From positions 1 to 32,056 of IMG/VR virus record IMGVR_UViG_3300028025_000016: a stretch of DNA of 32,056 nucleotides. One strand, 5' to 3'. The notes under the pieces are model-generated. The model was not told where the DNA came from. It did no database searches and worked only from the letters and a program-made list of their open reading frames with translations. Each line of letters starts with the position of its first letter. The first letter of the stretch is position 1. The DNA comes from a virus. Shown piece after piece: positions 16,663-24,630 of the stretch. The position numbers were made by a program, and so were the translations under genes.

Positions 16663-17616
16663 ATGGCATTAGACCTTTCAGCATTAACGAACTATGTGAA
16701 AGAGAATGAATTGCAGCTTACTTCTGCTGCTATCTTCTCAGCAAAAACTGCTAGACTTATCGAACAATTCGGTAACGTACAAGTAGGTATCAAATCAGCA
16801 GAGACTATCAACATCATGACTACTGATGCGGTATTCCAGACAGGTGGTACTTGCGGATTTAACTCCTCAGGAACTACTACTATCACTCAAAGAACTTTGA
16901 CCGTAGGTAAGATCAAGATTCAAGAATCTATCTGCCCTAAGACTTTCGAAGCTAAGTACACTCAGAAGGCTTTGAGAGAAGGATCTAGCTATGACTACAT
17001 GGCTTACGCACAAGAATATTCTGCTCAGAAAGTAGAGCGTATTGGTGCTGCTTTGGAGACTGCTATCTGGCAGGGTGATCCGGGAAGTGGAAACGCTAAC
17101 CTAAACAAGTTCAATGGACTTGCTAGCATGATCAATGATCTAGGCTTCGGTGGCGCAGGTGATCCTGTAAAAGGAAACACTTCCAACTTGACTACCTTGA
17201 CTACTGCAAATGTTGAGCAGGCTGTAGACGAAATTTTCGCTGCTATTCCTGCTGCTCTTTTGGATAAGCAAGATCTAGTAATCTTCTGCGGTAATGATAC
17301 TTTCAGAGAGTATGTGATCGCCTTGAGAGATTCTAATTTGTTCCACTACCCTGTAGATGCAGCTAACATGGAACTAGTTGTACCGGGCACAAACATCAAG
17401 TTGATTGGTGTAAATGGTTTGAACGGAACTGACTATCTTTTCGCTTGCTCAATGTCAAACCTTTACATTGGTACTGACCTTTTGAATGAGCAAGACCGTT
17501 TCGAGCTGTTTTATGCCGTCGAGGCGGACGAAATGAGATTTGTAGTTGAGTTCAAATTCGGTGTACAGGTTGCATTCCCTGACGAAGTAGTGTTCTGGAA
17601 GAAAGCAGCAGCCTAA
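16663..17616 (+). CDS. Major capsid protein
   Basis: The 317-aa product lies right after the scaffold and before a strong hairpin. It starts ALDLSALTNYVKENELQL. Its later blocks (KIKIQESICPKTFEAKYTQKAL, QEYSAQKVERIGAALETAIWQG, DLVIFCGNDTFREYVIALRD and the C-terminal VEADEMRFVVEFKFGVQVAF) fit a capsid subunit of the HK97 fold as found in Bacteroidota phages. The gene has the most even and least AT-biased codon use of the window (GCT, ACT and AAC rich), as expected for a highly expressed protein. No long N-terminal delta domain is present, in line with a separate scaffold gene. Confidence 0.85.
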   Translation: MALDLSALTNYVKENELQLTSAAIFSAKTARLIEQFGNVQVGIKSAETINIMTTDAVFQTGGTCGFNSSGTTTITQRTLTVGKIKIQESICPKTFEAKYTQKALREGSSYDYMAYAQEYSAQKVERIGAALETAIWQGDPGSGNANLNKFNGLASMINDLGFGGAGDPVKGNTSNLTTLTTANVEQAVDEIFAAIPAALLDKQDLVIFCGNDTFREYVIALRDSNLFHYPVDAANMELVVPGTNIKLIGVNGLNGTDYLFACSMSNLYIGTDLLNEQDRFELFYAVEADEMRFVVEFKFGVQVAFPDEVVFWKKAAA

Positions 17617-17624
17617 ATAAAATC

Positions 17625-17648
17625 GGGGAAGATGGTGGCGTCTTCCCC
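17625..17648 (+). terminator. Hairpin terminator after the capsid gene
   Basis: GGGGAAGA (17625-17632), an 8-nt loop and TCTTCCCC (17641-17648) form a perfect 8-bp stem 8 nt after the capsid stop. The tail after it is only moderately T-rich (TTCACTTATT), so partial read-through into the next gene is likely. Confidence 0.65.
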
Positions 17649-17672
17649 TTCACTTATTAAATAAATAAAAAT

Positions 17673-18176
17673 ATGCCTTGTGCCTTAACTCAAAGTTATA
17701 CGCTTGATTGCAAAGATAGCGTAGGCGGTTTAACAGCCGTATATTTTGCACCTTATGAAGATTTGGCAACAGTAACCATAGCAGCAGGAGTAGTGACTAC
17801 TTTGACTATGGATGCTACCAAGAGATTCTACAAGTACGATCTTGTAAAAGAATCTTCCAACTTCGCAGAGGCTGTAAATACTAACGTGCAGAATGGTACT
17901 ATTTTCTACGCTCAAACTCTCGAAATTATCCTTAACAAATTGCAGGTAAACACCAGAAACGAAATCGTTCTTTTGGGAAAAAACAGACTTGCAGTAATTG
18001 CTACAGATAATAACGGTGAGAATTGGTTCTTAGGTGTTGGAAATGGTTTGGATCTCACCGGTGGAGGAAGTGCTTCAGGTACTGCCTTCGGTGATAGATC
18101 AGGATACACTTTGACCTTCACAGGTAACGAGAAAGAACTTTGTCCAAAAGTGACAGCAGTCATCCCGATTACCTAA
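17673..18176 (+). CDS. Tail tube / major tail protein candidate
   Basis: The 167-aa product (MPCALTQSYTLDCKDSVGG, then VTIAAGVVTTLTMDATKRFYKYDL, LEIILNKLQVNTRNEIVLL and SGYTLTFTGNEKELCPKVTAVI) is beta-rich and of the size of a siphovirus tail tube subunit. It lies between hairpins that suggest its own transcript level: one after the capsid gene and a classic terminator after it. A highly expressed structural subunit fits best; the main alternative is a capsid decoration protein. The DCKDSVGG start is a recurring signature in Bacteroidota phages. Confidence 0.65.
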   Translation: MPCALTQSYTLDCKDSVGGLTAVYFAPYEDLATVTIAAGVVTTLTMDATKRFYKYDLVKESSNFAEAVNTNVQNGTIFYAQTLEIILNKLQVNTRNEIVLLGKNRLAVIATDNNGENWFLGVGNGLDLTGGGSASGTAFGDRSGYTLTFTGNEKELCPKVTAVIPIT

Positions 18177-18206
18177 TATATTTGGTTTATAGGTTAGATG
18201 TGAAAG

Positions 18207-18234
18207 CACCCTCGATTCTGGGGGTGTTTTTTTT
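18207..18234 (+). terminator. Intrinsic terminator
   Basis: CACCCTC (18207-18213), a 6-nt loop and GGGGGTG (18220-18226) form a 7-bp stem with one G-U pair, directly followed by eight T residues. This is the best canonical rho-independent terminator in the window. It also shows that the next gene cannot start at 18140 and that its ATG at 18269 is the true start. Confidence 0.88.
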
Positions 18235-18268
18235 GTGTACATACTACAGGGTTTTTGTATTTAATGAT

Positions 18269-18628
18269 ATGATCGCAATACCACAGGGGACAAATACTTC
18301 TATTTATATAACCCTTACAGATAAGAGGGAAACAAGTAGCAATGTCTACATCTTCCGCTTTAATCATGAGGTGACAAATGAGGAAGTGATTTTGACTTTA
18401 ACGGATACAAGCACATTTAAAGATCGTGTTTCAAAATTTGCAATTACGAGCGCAAACTTCAATAATAGAACCATCGGATTCTGGAGGTACAACGTAACGC
18501 AATCTGGAAGCGGTTCTGAAATTATCGCCACAGGAAAAATGCAATTGACGGCACCTAACTTAAGCACAGCCGGGGTGATAAGATATAACGGTTATAATGG
18601 TGACTATAAAACCTATACCACAACATGA
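18269..18628 (+). CDS. Small beta-rich structural protein, 119 aa
   Basis: The ATG at 18269 is chosen because the longer frame from 18140 would run through the terminator at 18207-18234. The product (MIAIPQGTNTSIYITLTDKR, then VYIFRFNHEVTNEEVILTLTD and GFWRYNVTQSGSGSE) is a Thr and Asn-rich beta protein of the kind found beside portal and tail genes in Bacteroidota phages. A capsid or tail decoration role is possible. Its last codons overlap the portal start (ATGA at 18625), so both are made from one message that must begin after the terminator. Confidence 0.65.
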   Translation: MIAIPQGTNTSIYITLTDKRETSSNVYIFRFNHEVTNEEVILTLTDTSTFKDRVSKFAITSANFNNRTIGFWRYNVTQSGSGSEIIATGKMQLTAPNLSTAGVIRYNGYNGDYKTYTTT

Positions 18629-20637
18629 TAAAATTCCTAAAATTTGATGAAGTGCCTTTGCCTATTTACAAGGAAGTAAAAGGGAAAGATTACATTTTTT
18701 ATGGTGAGCGGAATGACTACCCTAACTACCTGCTAAGGATCTACAATAACAGCGCAAAGCATAACGCAATTGTGACCGGGAAGGTGGACTACATCTGCGG
18801 TAACGGGTGGACTGTGAAGGCTGAGGATGAAATGGAGAAGGCAAAAGCCTTTGGAATTATTGACAAGGTAAACAGAAAAGAAGAAAGCCTAAATGAAGTA
18901 ACAAATAAGCTTGTCACGGACTTAACTATCTTCGGGGGATATTACCTTCAGGTGATATGGACAAAGGCCACAGGCGAGATAGCAGAACTTTACCATGTGG
19001 ATTACTATAAGGTTAGAACGAACTCAGACAATAGCGAATTCTATGTCTCTGATAACTGGATCAAGAACGATAACGTAAACCCTAGGCCTGACTACGAAAC
19101 CTACCCGGCTTTTGATCCCAACAATCCAACAGGATCTCAAATACTTTACTTTAAAGAATATCGTGCAGGGGTGAATACTTATTCCCTTCCTGACTACCGG
19201 GGTGCAATCAGCTATATCGAACTAGATATCTCGATAGGTGAGTACCACCTGAACACCATAAACAACGGCATGTTCTCTAGCAAGCTTATCAACTTGAATG
19301 GCGGGAAGGTAAGCCAAGAGGAAGAAGATAGAATCGAGCGACAATTCCAGAATAAATTCAGCGGATCTAAAAACGCAGGTAAATTCATGCTAGCGTTTAA
19401 CGATAGCAAAGAGAATGAGCCTTCTATAATTGACCTATCAGGTACGGAACTTGATAAGCATTTCGACCTTTTGAACTTGACTGTTCAGCAGGAGATTTTT
19501 AGTGGTCACAAGATCACAAGCCCAATGCTTTTTGGAATTAAAACAGAAGGCCAACTAGGGGGAAGATCTGAAATGAGAGAAGCCTATCAGCTATTCCAGA
19601 ACACCTATGTGAACTCAAAGCAGCGGGCACTTGAAGAAGTGGTTAACTACCTTTTCAAGTTTAACGATTTAATGGTTAAGCTAGAATTAAAACCTACTGA
19701 ACCTATCTCTTTTGAATTCTCAGAGGCAATCATTTCAGCAAATATGACTCAGGATGAAATCCGAGAGAAGCTAGGACTTGCACCTATCGAAAAGAAAGAA
19801 ACAGCAGGAGCGCAGGACATTATCAATTCATTGAACAGCCTATCACCTTTGATCGCTACCAAGGTAGTCGAGAGCATGGATGTAAACGAACTCCGAAGCT
19901 TGATTGGATTGCCTGTACGTTCTGAAATTGTAACTCCTGCAAACATAGGTGAAGCACCTGCTCCTACTACGGTAGAAACTTTGCATTTATCATGCAGCCA
20001 TACAGAAAAGGATGATGAAATCCTAAGCTACTTTGAAGGTAAAGGGGTAAGCAAAAGCAAGTTTAAAATCATCCAGAATGACAGGTTAGTTTTTAACAGC
20101 ATGGATGAATTTGTAAAGCAGGATCTATTCGCTGAATACCTTTTGAATGAGGTGCAGAAAAAAATCATAACTCAGATCCAAAAAAATGAGAATGTGACCG
20201 TGCCACAAATCGCCAAGGCGGTAGGTATAGATGAAGCTTCTGTGATATCTAGAATCAATACTTTGATAGATGATCAGGTACTAGTAGAAAAAATCAGCCG
20301 TGAAGGATTAATCACAAGATCTGTGACCCGTATAGGGGAAGCAGCTATCAAAAGGCTTCAACCTGTGACTTCATTTAAGGTGTTATACAGCTATGAAGAA
20401 AGGCCAAACGTACCAGCAGCAGCAAGCGGAAGCCGTCCCCTTTGTGAGAAACTTTACAAGGATGGAGACAGCCTTTTATTTACCCGTGAAGAAATCCAAA
20501 ACATCTCAAACCAACTAGGCTATTCCGTTTTTCAGCTTTGCGGTGGATGGTACACGAACCCAAATACAGGGGTAAGGACACCGTTCTGCCGTCATGAGTG
20601 GAGACGCAATGTAGTAGTAGAAAAGACATCACGATGA
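18625..20637 (+). CDS. Portal protein with C-terminal winged-helix and Cys/His domains
   Basis: The 670-aa product has a portal-like N-terminal two-thirds: FYGERNDYPNYLLRIYNNSAKHNAIV (about residues 26-51), a wing and stem region, then GHKITSPMLFGIKTEGQLGG and EMREAYQLFQNTYV. After residue 450 come extra modules: a winged-helix-like segment (about 525-565, VTVPQIAKAVGIDEASVISRI) and a C-terminal Cys/His region. That region has C607, C639, C655 and H657 in RPLCEKLY, QLCGGWYTNPNTG and PFCRHEW, and resembles the MuF-type C-terminus that normally sits in a separate head protein. The portal forms the dodecameric DNA gate. Confidence 0.82.
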   Translation: MIKFLKFDEVPLPIYKEVKGKDYIFYGERNDYPNYLLRIYNNSAKHNAIVTGKVDYICGNGWTVKAEDEMEKAKAFGIIDKVNRKEESLNEVTNKLVTDLTIFGGYYLQVIWTKATGEIAELYHVDYYKVRTNSDNSEFYVSDNWIKNDNVNPRPDYETYPAFDPNNPTGSQILYFKEYRAGVNTYSLPDYRGAISYIELDISIGEYHLNTINNGMFSSKLINLNGGKVSQEEEDRIERQFQNKFSGSKNAGKFMLAFNDSKENEPSIIDLSGTELDKHFDLLNLTVQQEIFSGHKITSPMLFGIKTEGQLGGRSEMREAYQLFQNTYVNSKQRALEEVVNYLFKFNDLMVKLELKPTEPISFEFSEAIISANMTQDEIREKLGLAPIEKKETAGAQDIINSLNSLSPLIATKVVESMDVNELRSLIGLPVRSEIVTPANIGEAPAPTTVETLHLSCSHTEKDDEILSYFEGKGVSKSKFKIIQNDRLVFNSMDEFVKQDLFAEYLLNEVQKKIITQIQKNENVTVPQIAKAVGIDEASVISRINTLIDDQVLVEKISREGLITRSVTRIGEAAIKRLQPVTSFKVLYSYEERPNVPAAASGSRPLCEKLYKDGDSLLFTREEIQNISNQLGYSVFQLCGGWYTNPNTGVRTPFCRHEWRRNVVVEKTSR

Positions 20638-21227
20638 GCGCAAATGTATTAATGATTTCGGAGCAGTCCTTTAAGGATTTCACCGTAGCTTCCGCAAATA
20701 TTGACCTGAAGAATGTGACTCAGGTGATCAAGATGACTCAGGATAGGTACATCCATCCCATCTGTGGAACTGCGCTATATGATAAGATCCTTTCTTTGAT
20801 CGTAGCGGGTACCATTACAAGCGGAGGGAATGCGGTTTATAAAACTTTGCTAGATGACTACCTAACAGACACCCTGTTCAATTACGTTCTGGGTGAACTG
20901 CCTATGGCTATGCAGTACAAATTTGTAAATAAGGGAGTGGTGAAGCGCAAATCAGAGAACATCACTGAACCTACTTTTGCAGAACTTCAGAGCATCAGCC
21001 AATACTACAAGGGATATGCAGAATGGTATGCGGAAAGATCTATAAACTACCTAACTGCAAACAATACTCTGTACCCTGAGTACTTGAATCCGGGCAGCGA
21101 TGTGACTACGATCCAGCCTGTAAGCAATCAATACAAGGTAGCTATCAATCTAGGCCGTGGTGATTACGAAGATTACAGGCCGTACAGCGAAAGATACCAA
21201 GGCAACCGCTACAAAAAACCATTCTAA
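20634..21227 (+). CDS. Head-tail connector protein (DUF6712-like)
   Basis: The start at 20634 is preferred because it gives an ATGA overlap with the portal stop; an upstream in-frame ATG at 20598 lies inside the portal gene. The 197-aa product is largely helical: MISEQSFKDFTVASANIDL, YIHPICGTALYDKI, LLDDYLTDTLFNYVLGELPMAM, SQYYKGYAEWYAERSINYL. It matches the pattern of Bacteroidota phage adaptor proteins that sit under the portal. The basic, Tyr and Arg-rich C-terminus (YRPYSERYQGNRYKKPF) may contact DNA or the neck. Confidence 0.7.
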   Translation: MSANVLMISEQSFKDFTVASANIDLKNVTQVIKMTQDRYIHPICGTALYDKILSLIVAGTITSGGNAVYKTLLDDYLTDTLFNYVLGELPMAMQYKFVNKGVVKRKSENITEPTFAELQSISQYYKGYAEWYAERSINYLTANNTLYPEYLNPGSDVTTIQPVSNQYKVAINLGRGDYEDYRPYSERYQGNRYKKPF

Positions 21228-21229
21228 AA

Positions 21230-21361
21230 ATGGCTTATTCAAAGAACGAAAAGAAACTAAAAGAATTCTTATCCAAACAAGATGACCCTAGCAAATCTAG
21301 TAGCAAAACTAAAAGCAATCCAAGAAGCGCATCCGATGATTCGGACATTCGGAGAGGGTGA
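21230..21361 (+). CDS. Small hypothetical protein, 43 aa, overlapping the next gene
   Basis: An ATG two bases after the connector stop opens a 43-codon frame (MAYSKNEKKLKEFLSKQDD, then a Ser/Lys-rich low-complexity tail). It covers the 54-base gap before the next gene but overlaps that gene by 80 bases. Only the first half looks protein-like, so the real gene may be a short leader peptide or a remnant. Confidence 0.4.
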   Translation: MAYSKNEKKLKEFLSKQDDPSKSSSKTKSNPRSASDDSDIRRG

Positions 21362-21716
21362 TATTTATGACTACACGGACAACGGGGGTGAGATTATTTA
21401 CCCTGTTTTCTGGACAGTTGTAAGGCCTTCGCAGTATGCAAATACCACTATGCGCTATCGCTTGGTTCTTTTGTTTGCGGATCTCTTGACTGAAGATAAA
21501 AGCAACAGGCTTCAGGTTCAAAGCGATCAGCTTCTTGTGGCCTTGGATGTTTTGGCAAAATTAAAACTAGATAATACCTACTCATTTAATACACCTCCAC
21601 AGGCATCTGTAGAATTCTTTCAGGAACGCTTTGATGACTTTGCAGCCGGGGTAAGTATCGACATAGAAATAACTGCTCCTATTCCTTTGAACCTTTGTCA
21701 AGTTCCAACTAATTAA
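21282..21716 (+). CDS. Tail terminator / head-tail completion protein (putative)
   Basis: The 144-aa product (MTLANLVAKLKAIQEAHPMI, then IYPVFWTVVRPS, YRLVLLFADLLTEDKSNRLQVQSDQLLVALDVLAKL, SVEFFQERFDDFAAGVSIDIEI) has the helix-then-sandwich pattern of tail terminator proteins that close the tail tube at the head end. It ends in a CQVPTN tail. Its location after portal and connector genes supports this. A family name cannot be fixed from the sequence alone. Confidence 0.65.
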   Translation: MTLANLVAKLKAIQEAHPMIRTFGEGDIYDYTDNGGEIIYPVFWTVVRPSQYANTTMRYRLVLLFADLLTEDKSNRLQVQSDQLLVALDVLAKLKLDNTYSFNTPPQASVEFFQERFDDFAAGVSIDIEITAPIPLNLCQVPTN

Positions 21717-21720
21717 AGAG

Positions 21721-21909
21721 ATGAATATATTGAAAAGCGATGAACTAGGAGTACCCTCCACCTTCTTGGCAATGTTTGCCAATGTCACGGCTATGGCTGG
21801 GCTTCAATTTGTAAACGTAGTTTTTACATCCATTATTTCTATTCTTTCAATTATTTATTTGGGTTATAAGTTACGGGCAGAAATAAAGAAAAGCAATGGC
21901 AAAGGCTAA
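21721..21909 (+). CDS. Small membrane protein, holin-like (first)
   Basis: The 62-aa product has a hydrophobic region from about residue 14 to 49 (FLAMFANVTAMAGLQFVNVVFTSIISILSIIYLGYKL is the span, broken by Asn residues) and a short basic C-terminus (RAEIKKSNGKG). This could be one long or two short membrane helices. Position just before a second holin-like gene and the M15 endolysin suggests a lysis role. It overlaps the next small gene by 14 bp. Confidence 0.65.
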   Translation: MNILKSDELGVPSTFLAMFANVTAMAGLQFVNVVFTSIISILSIIYLGYKLRAEIKKSNGKG

Positions 21910-22021
21910 GGCAGTAGCGCAGATCAAAATTAGCTTCGGTAAAAGGAGAAATGGAAAGGCAAAAAAGTCCTATTCAAAAAGTTTAAACAAGCCTAAAAAA
22001 TACAGGGGACAAGGCAGATGA
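21896..22021 (+). CDS. Very basic 41-aa protein
   Basis: A short frame starts inside the end of the preceding membrane-protein gene and ends with an ATGA overlap on the next holin-like gene. The product (MAKAKAVAQIKISFGKRRNG, ending KPKKYRGQGR) has about 15 Lys or Arg residues in 41 and no acidic residues. The tight overlaps on both sides make it a credible gene. Such peptides may bind nucleic acid or membranes; no function can be assigned. Confidence 0.7.
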   Translation: MAKAKAVAQIKISFGKRRNGKAKKSYSKSLNKPKKYRGQGR

Positions 22022-22254
22022 AAAACTTCTTTAAATGGGCAAAAGGATTTCTATCTGAAAGTGGTGAAGCTTCTAGCAAAAGGCTAGTAGGTGTAATTAG
22101 TGCAATTGCTTTATCCTATACTCTTATCAGAAATCAAAACGAACCTTTAGTCTATTCAGTAGCTGCATTATCTGCTGCTGCTTTGGGGATCACGGCTGCC
22201 GAAAAGATATTTAAAAAACCTACAGACAAAAATGAAAATCAGCCCCCATCTTAA
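22018..22254 (+). CDS. Holin (putative)
   Basis: The 78-aa product has an N-terminal amphipathic helix (FFKWAKGFLSESGEASSKR), two short membrane segments (about residues 23-37, LVGVISAIALSYTLI, and 44-60, LVYSVAALSAAALGITA), and a charged C-terminus (EKIFKKPTDKNE). This matches a holin type common in Bacteroidota phages. It would open the inner membrane for the endolysin, whose gene overlaps it by 23 bp. Confidence 0.75.
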   Translation: MKNFFKWAKGFLSESGEASSKRLVGVISAIALSYTLIRNQNEPLVYSVAALSAAALGITAAEKIFKKPTDKNENQPPS

Positions 22255-22693
22255 TTTAGCGGAGATCACCAGAAGTGACACAGCTAAGAGGCACGGAATA
22301 GACAATACCCCAACGGCAGAACACTTAGAGAACTTCAAGCTTCTTGCAGATAAAGTATTTGAGCCTATCCGGGAACACTTCGGGGTACCTATTTTTATTT
22401 CGAGCGGGTACAGATCTAAGGCTTTAAATGCTTTTATAAAAGGTAGCGCATCGTCTCAGCATTGTAAGGGTCAAGCCATTGACATCGATATGGATGGAGG
22501 GAATGGAGAAGTGACTAACAGAATGGTATTTGATTTCATTAAAAATAAGCTAGACTTTGATCAATTGATTTGGGAGTTTGGTACAGACTTCAATCCTGAT
22601 TGGGTTCATGTTTCATTTGTAAAATCAGGAAACAGAAAGCAAAAGCTAAAGGCCGTTCGGTCGGGAGGCAAAACAACCTATATACCCATTTAA
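22232..22693 (+). CDS. Endolysin, peptidase M15-family
   Basis: The 153-aa product is a zinc D-Ala-D-Ala-type peptidase that cuts peptidoglycan peptide links. Zinc ligands are visible in SSQHCKGQAIDIDM (H77 and D84) and DWVHVSF (H126), with the substrate-side ISSGYRSKALN (57-67). No signal peptide is present, so export should depend on the holin. The length is typical for single-domain phage M15 endolysins. The basic C-terminus (NRKQKLKAVRSGGK) may help wall binding. Confidence 0.9.
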   Translation: MKISPHLNLAEITRSDTAKRHGIDNTPTAEHLENFKLLADKVFEPIREHFGVPIFISSGYRSKALNAFIKGSASSQHCKGQAIDIDMDGGNGEVTNRMVFDFIKNKLDFDQLIWEFGTDFNPDWVHVSFVKSGNRKQKLKAVRSGGKTTYIPI

Positions 22694-23574
22694 TGGAACT
22701 AACCAAAATTGCTAGAAATGTTCACAGCATTTCTTTAAGCAAAGAAGAAAACAGAGTAGCCTTGCTTTCGGATCTACACTGGGATAATCCTAAGTGCGAC
22801 CGGGTAATGCTGAAGCGTCATTTAGATTATTGTCTGGAACAGAATATCCCGGTCTTCATCAATGGAGACCTTTTCTGTTTAATGCAAGGCAAGGGAGACA
22901 AAAGGGGAAACAAAAGCGACATTTTGCCTGAGCATAACAATGCCAAGTATCTTGACTCAATTGTGGAAACTGCCGTAGATTGGTTCAGCCCTTATGCCTC
23001 TATCTTGACTGTGATTGGGTACGGTAATCACGAAACCTCAATTATCAAATATCAGGAGACAGACATCCTTCAGCGATTTGTAGATTTACTAAATTACAAA
23101 AACAAAAGCCAAGTTTATGTGGGTGGATATGGTGGGTGGATTGTTTTTAAATATGAAATAAGGCATAGCACTTCTATGAGCAAGACTATGAAATATTTTC
23201 ATGGGAGCGCAGGAGGTGGCATTGTTACTCGTGGGGCAATCAACTTGACTAGGGCACTAGAAATTTATGAGAACATGGATATCTTTGTAATGGGGCACAT
23301 CCATGAAAATTCATGCCGTAATGATGTCCGGGATTCTTTGCATTACAATCAAGGTAAGCGAGTCTATGAACTTGAGCAAAGGCAGATTCACCTAGCTATC
23401 ACCGGTACATACAAAGAAGAATATGGAGATGGATCTCATGGATGGCATATTGAAAGAGGCGCACCGGTTAAACCTGTAGGTGGCAGAATTCTAGTCCTGA
23501 ATGGCAGAAGGGTTGTTAAGGATGGAGCAGAAAATTATGATTTATTAATCGACTCAACAAAGTTTCCACTATGA
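22693..23574 (+). CDS. Calcineurin-like metallophosphoesterase
   Basis: The ATG at 22693 is chosen because it overlaps the endolysin stop by one base; the longer frame from 22600 only reads endolysin sequence out of frame. The 293-aa product shows the dinuclear-metal motifs in order: LLSDLHW (D27, H29), INGDLF (G58, D59), GYGNHET (111-115, N112, H113) and VMGHIHEN (GHIH 201-204). Phage members of this family act on nucleic acids or nucleotides, but the substrate is unknown here. It sits in the lysis operon, though its role is probably in DNA or RNA metabolism. Confidence 0.88.
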   Translation: MELTKIARNVHSISLSKEENRVALLSDLHWDNPKCDRVMLKRHLDYCLEQNIPVFINGDLFCLMQGKGDKRGNKSDILPEHNNAKYLDSIVETAVDWFSPYASILTVIGYGNHETSIIKYQETDILQRFVDLLNYKNKSQVYVGGYGGWIVFKYEIRHSTSMSKTMKYFHGSAGGGIVTRGAINLTRALEIYENMDIFVMGHIHENSCRNDVRDSLHYNQGKRVYELEQRQIHLAITGTYKEEYGDGSHGWHIERGAPVKPVGGRILVLNGRRVVKDGAENYDLLIDSTKFPL

Positions 23575-23792
23575 AAGCAAACCTTGAATTTGATTTGCCT
23601 GAAGATAACGCAGACTTTCAAGCAGCAATAAATGGCCACAATTATAAAAGCGCAATCTGGGAATTTGATCAATTGCTAAGATCAGAGATGAAATACAAAG
23701 AACTAAGTAACGATACCTACAAGGCTTATGAATATTGCAGGAAGGAATTAAGAAAAATACTAGAGCAGGATAATTTATTTATAGAGCAGTGA
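23571..23792 (+). CDS. Hypothetical protein, 73 aa
   Basis: A mostly helical, charged product (MKANLEFDLPEDNADFQAAI, then SAIWEFDQLLRSEMKYKEL and KAYEYCRKELRKILEQDNLF). Proteins of this shape, with the DQLLRSEMKY block, recur in Bacteroidota phages without known function. It overlaps the phosphoesterase stop and the next start by 4 bp on each side (ATGA), so it is part of the operon. Confidence 0.7.
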   Translation: MKANLEFDLPEDNADFQAAINGHNYKSAIWEFDQLLRSEMKYKELSNDTYKAYEYCRKELRKILEQDNLFIEQ

Positions 23793-24340
23793 TGGAATTT
23801 TCAACAGATAACCAAAAAATCAGAATTGCTATTTTAGCTTTTATTGCAGGGGTGATTTTAGCTTTTATAGTTTTTCCTAGACCTGAGCAGGAGACAGTCT
23901 ACAAGTTTGAAACGAAGGTAGAAAGTGACACAATTTACACTCGAGTAGTGGATACTATTTATGTGCCAAAAACCAAGATCAAAACGGAAGTTTTAAGGGA
24001 TACAGTCCTAATTGATTTTAAGCCTCGAATAAGCCTTTTTAAGGCCTCCATTCCTTCAGAGTATGGAAGTACCCATGTGAGCGGTGAAGTCCTTGGAGAA
24101 GTCCTAAAAATGACTGCTACAAATGATTTCAAGATTCCCGTGGTGACCAACACGATCACGGAAACAAAAACAGAGACAATTATCAAGAAACCCAAGGGGA
24201 TATATGTAGGCGCAAGCATCAATTCCCTTTCTGATCCTGGCGCAAAAGTTTCCTATCTGGACAATAAATATTTGTTTCAATACGGATATCAACCTGTGAC
24301 AAAAATTCACACTTTGGGAATCTCTAAAAAGCTTTTCTAG
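23789..24340 (+). CDS. Inner-membrane-anchored periplasmic protein, possible spanin
   Basis: The 183-aa product has one N-terminal membrane helix (about residues 12-29, IAILAFIAGVILAFIVF) followed by a long Thr/Lys/Glu-rich extended region (30-130) that would lie in the periplasm. The end is a block of short beta strands (KGIYVGASINSL to YLFQYGYQPVTKIHTLGI) finishing in Phe. A terminal aromatic residue on a strand is typical of outer-membrane targeting. A protein anchored at one end and outer-membrane-like at the other, next to holin and endolysin genes, fits a one-piece spanin. This role is inferred. Confidence 0.55.
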   Translation: MMEFSTDNQKIRIAILAFIAGVILAFIVFPRPEQETVYKFETKVESDTIYTRVVDTIYVPKTKIKTEVLRDTVLIDFKPRISLFKASIPSEYGSTHVSGEVLGEVLKMTATNDFKIPVVTNTITETKTETIIKKPKGIYVGASINSLSDPGAKVSYLDNKYLFQYGYQPVTKIHTLGISKKLF

Positions 24341-24341
24341 T

Positions 24342-24587
24342 ATGTGGATAGAAATAGATGTAATGTTAGCAGGTAGCACGATGGACTGGAAAGAACTAGG
24401 CCTAGATGTCAAACATGAATTTGTTAGGCGCATGGTGAGGGTGGATGATATCGCCTATGTACAGGAGTTGGTACACGATATTCAGGTGATCTACTTCTAT
24501 GACAAAACTTCCTGCCTACTTCGGGGTACCTATACTGAGATCCGGGATGAACTCCTACACCTAGATCAGGAAGGGCAGCTAGACTAA
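24342..24587 (+). CDS. Hypothetical protein, 81 aa
   Basis: Acidic product (MWIEIDVMLAGSTMDWKEL, then VRVDDIAYVQELVHDIQVIYFYDKTSCLL) with no recognised motif. It starts 1 base after the preceding stop and is the last plus-strand gene before the convergent minus-strand operon. The 43 bp after it hold only a weak ATTCG/CGAAT hairpin (24588-24606), not a convincing terminator. Confidence 0.6.
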   Translation: MWIEIDVMLAGSTMDWKELGLDVKHEFVRRMVRVDDIAYVQELVHDIQVIYFYDKTSCLLRGTYTEIRDELLHLDQEGQLD

Positions 24588-24630
24588 TTCGAAAAAAATC
24601 CGAATAAGCGTAGACAATTTGTCGACAGTT

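Noticed and set aside
18140-18268. N-terminal extension of the 18269 gene
   Set aside because: It would read through the intrinsic terminator at 18207-18234 and overlap the tube gene; the sequence is unlike a protein start.
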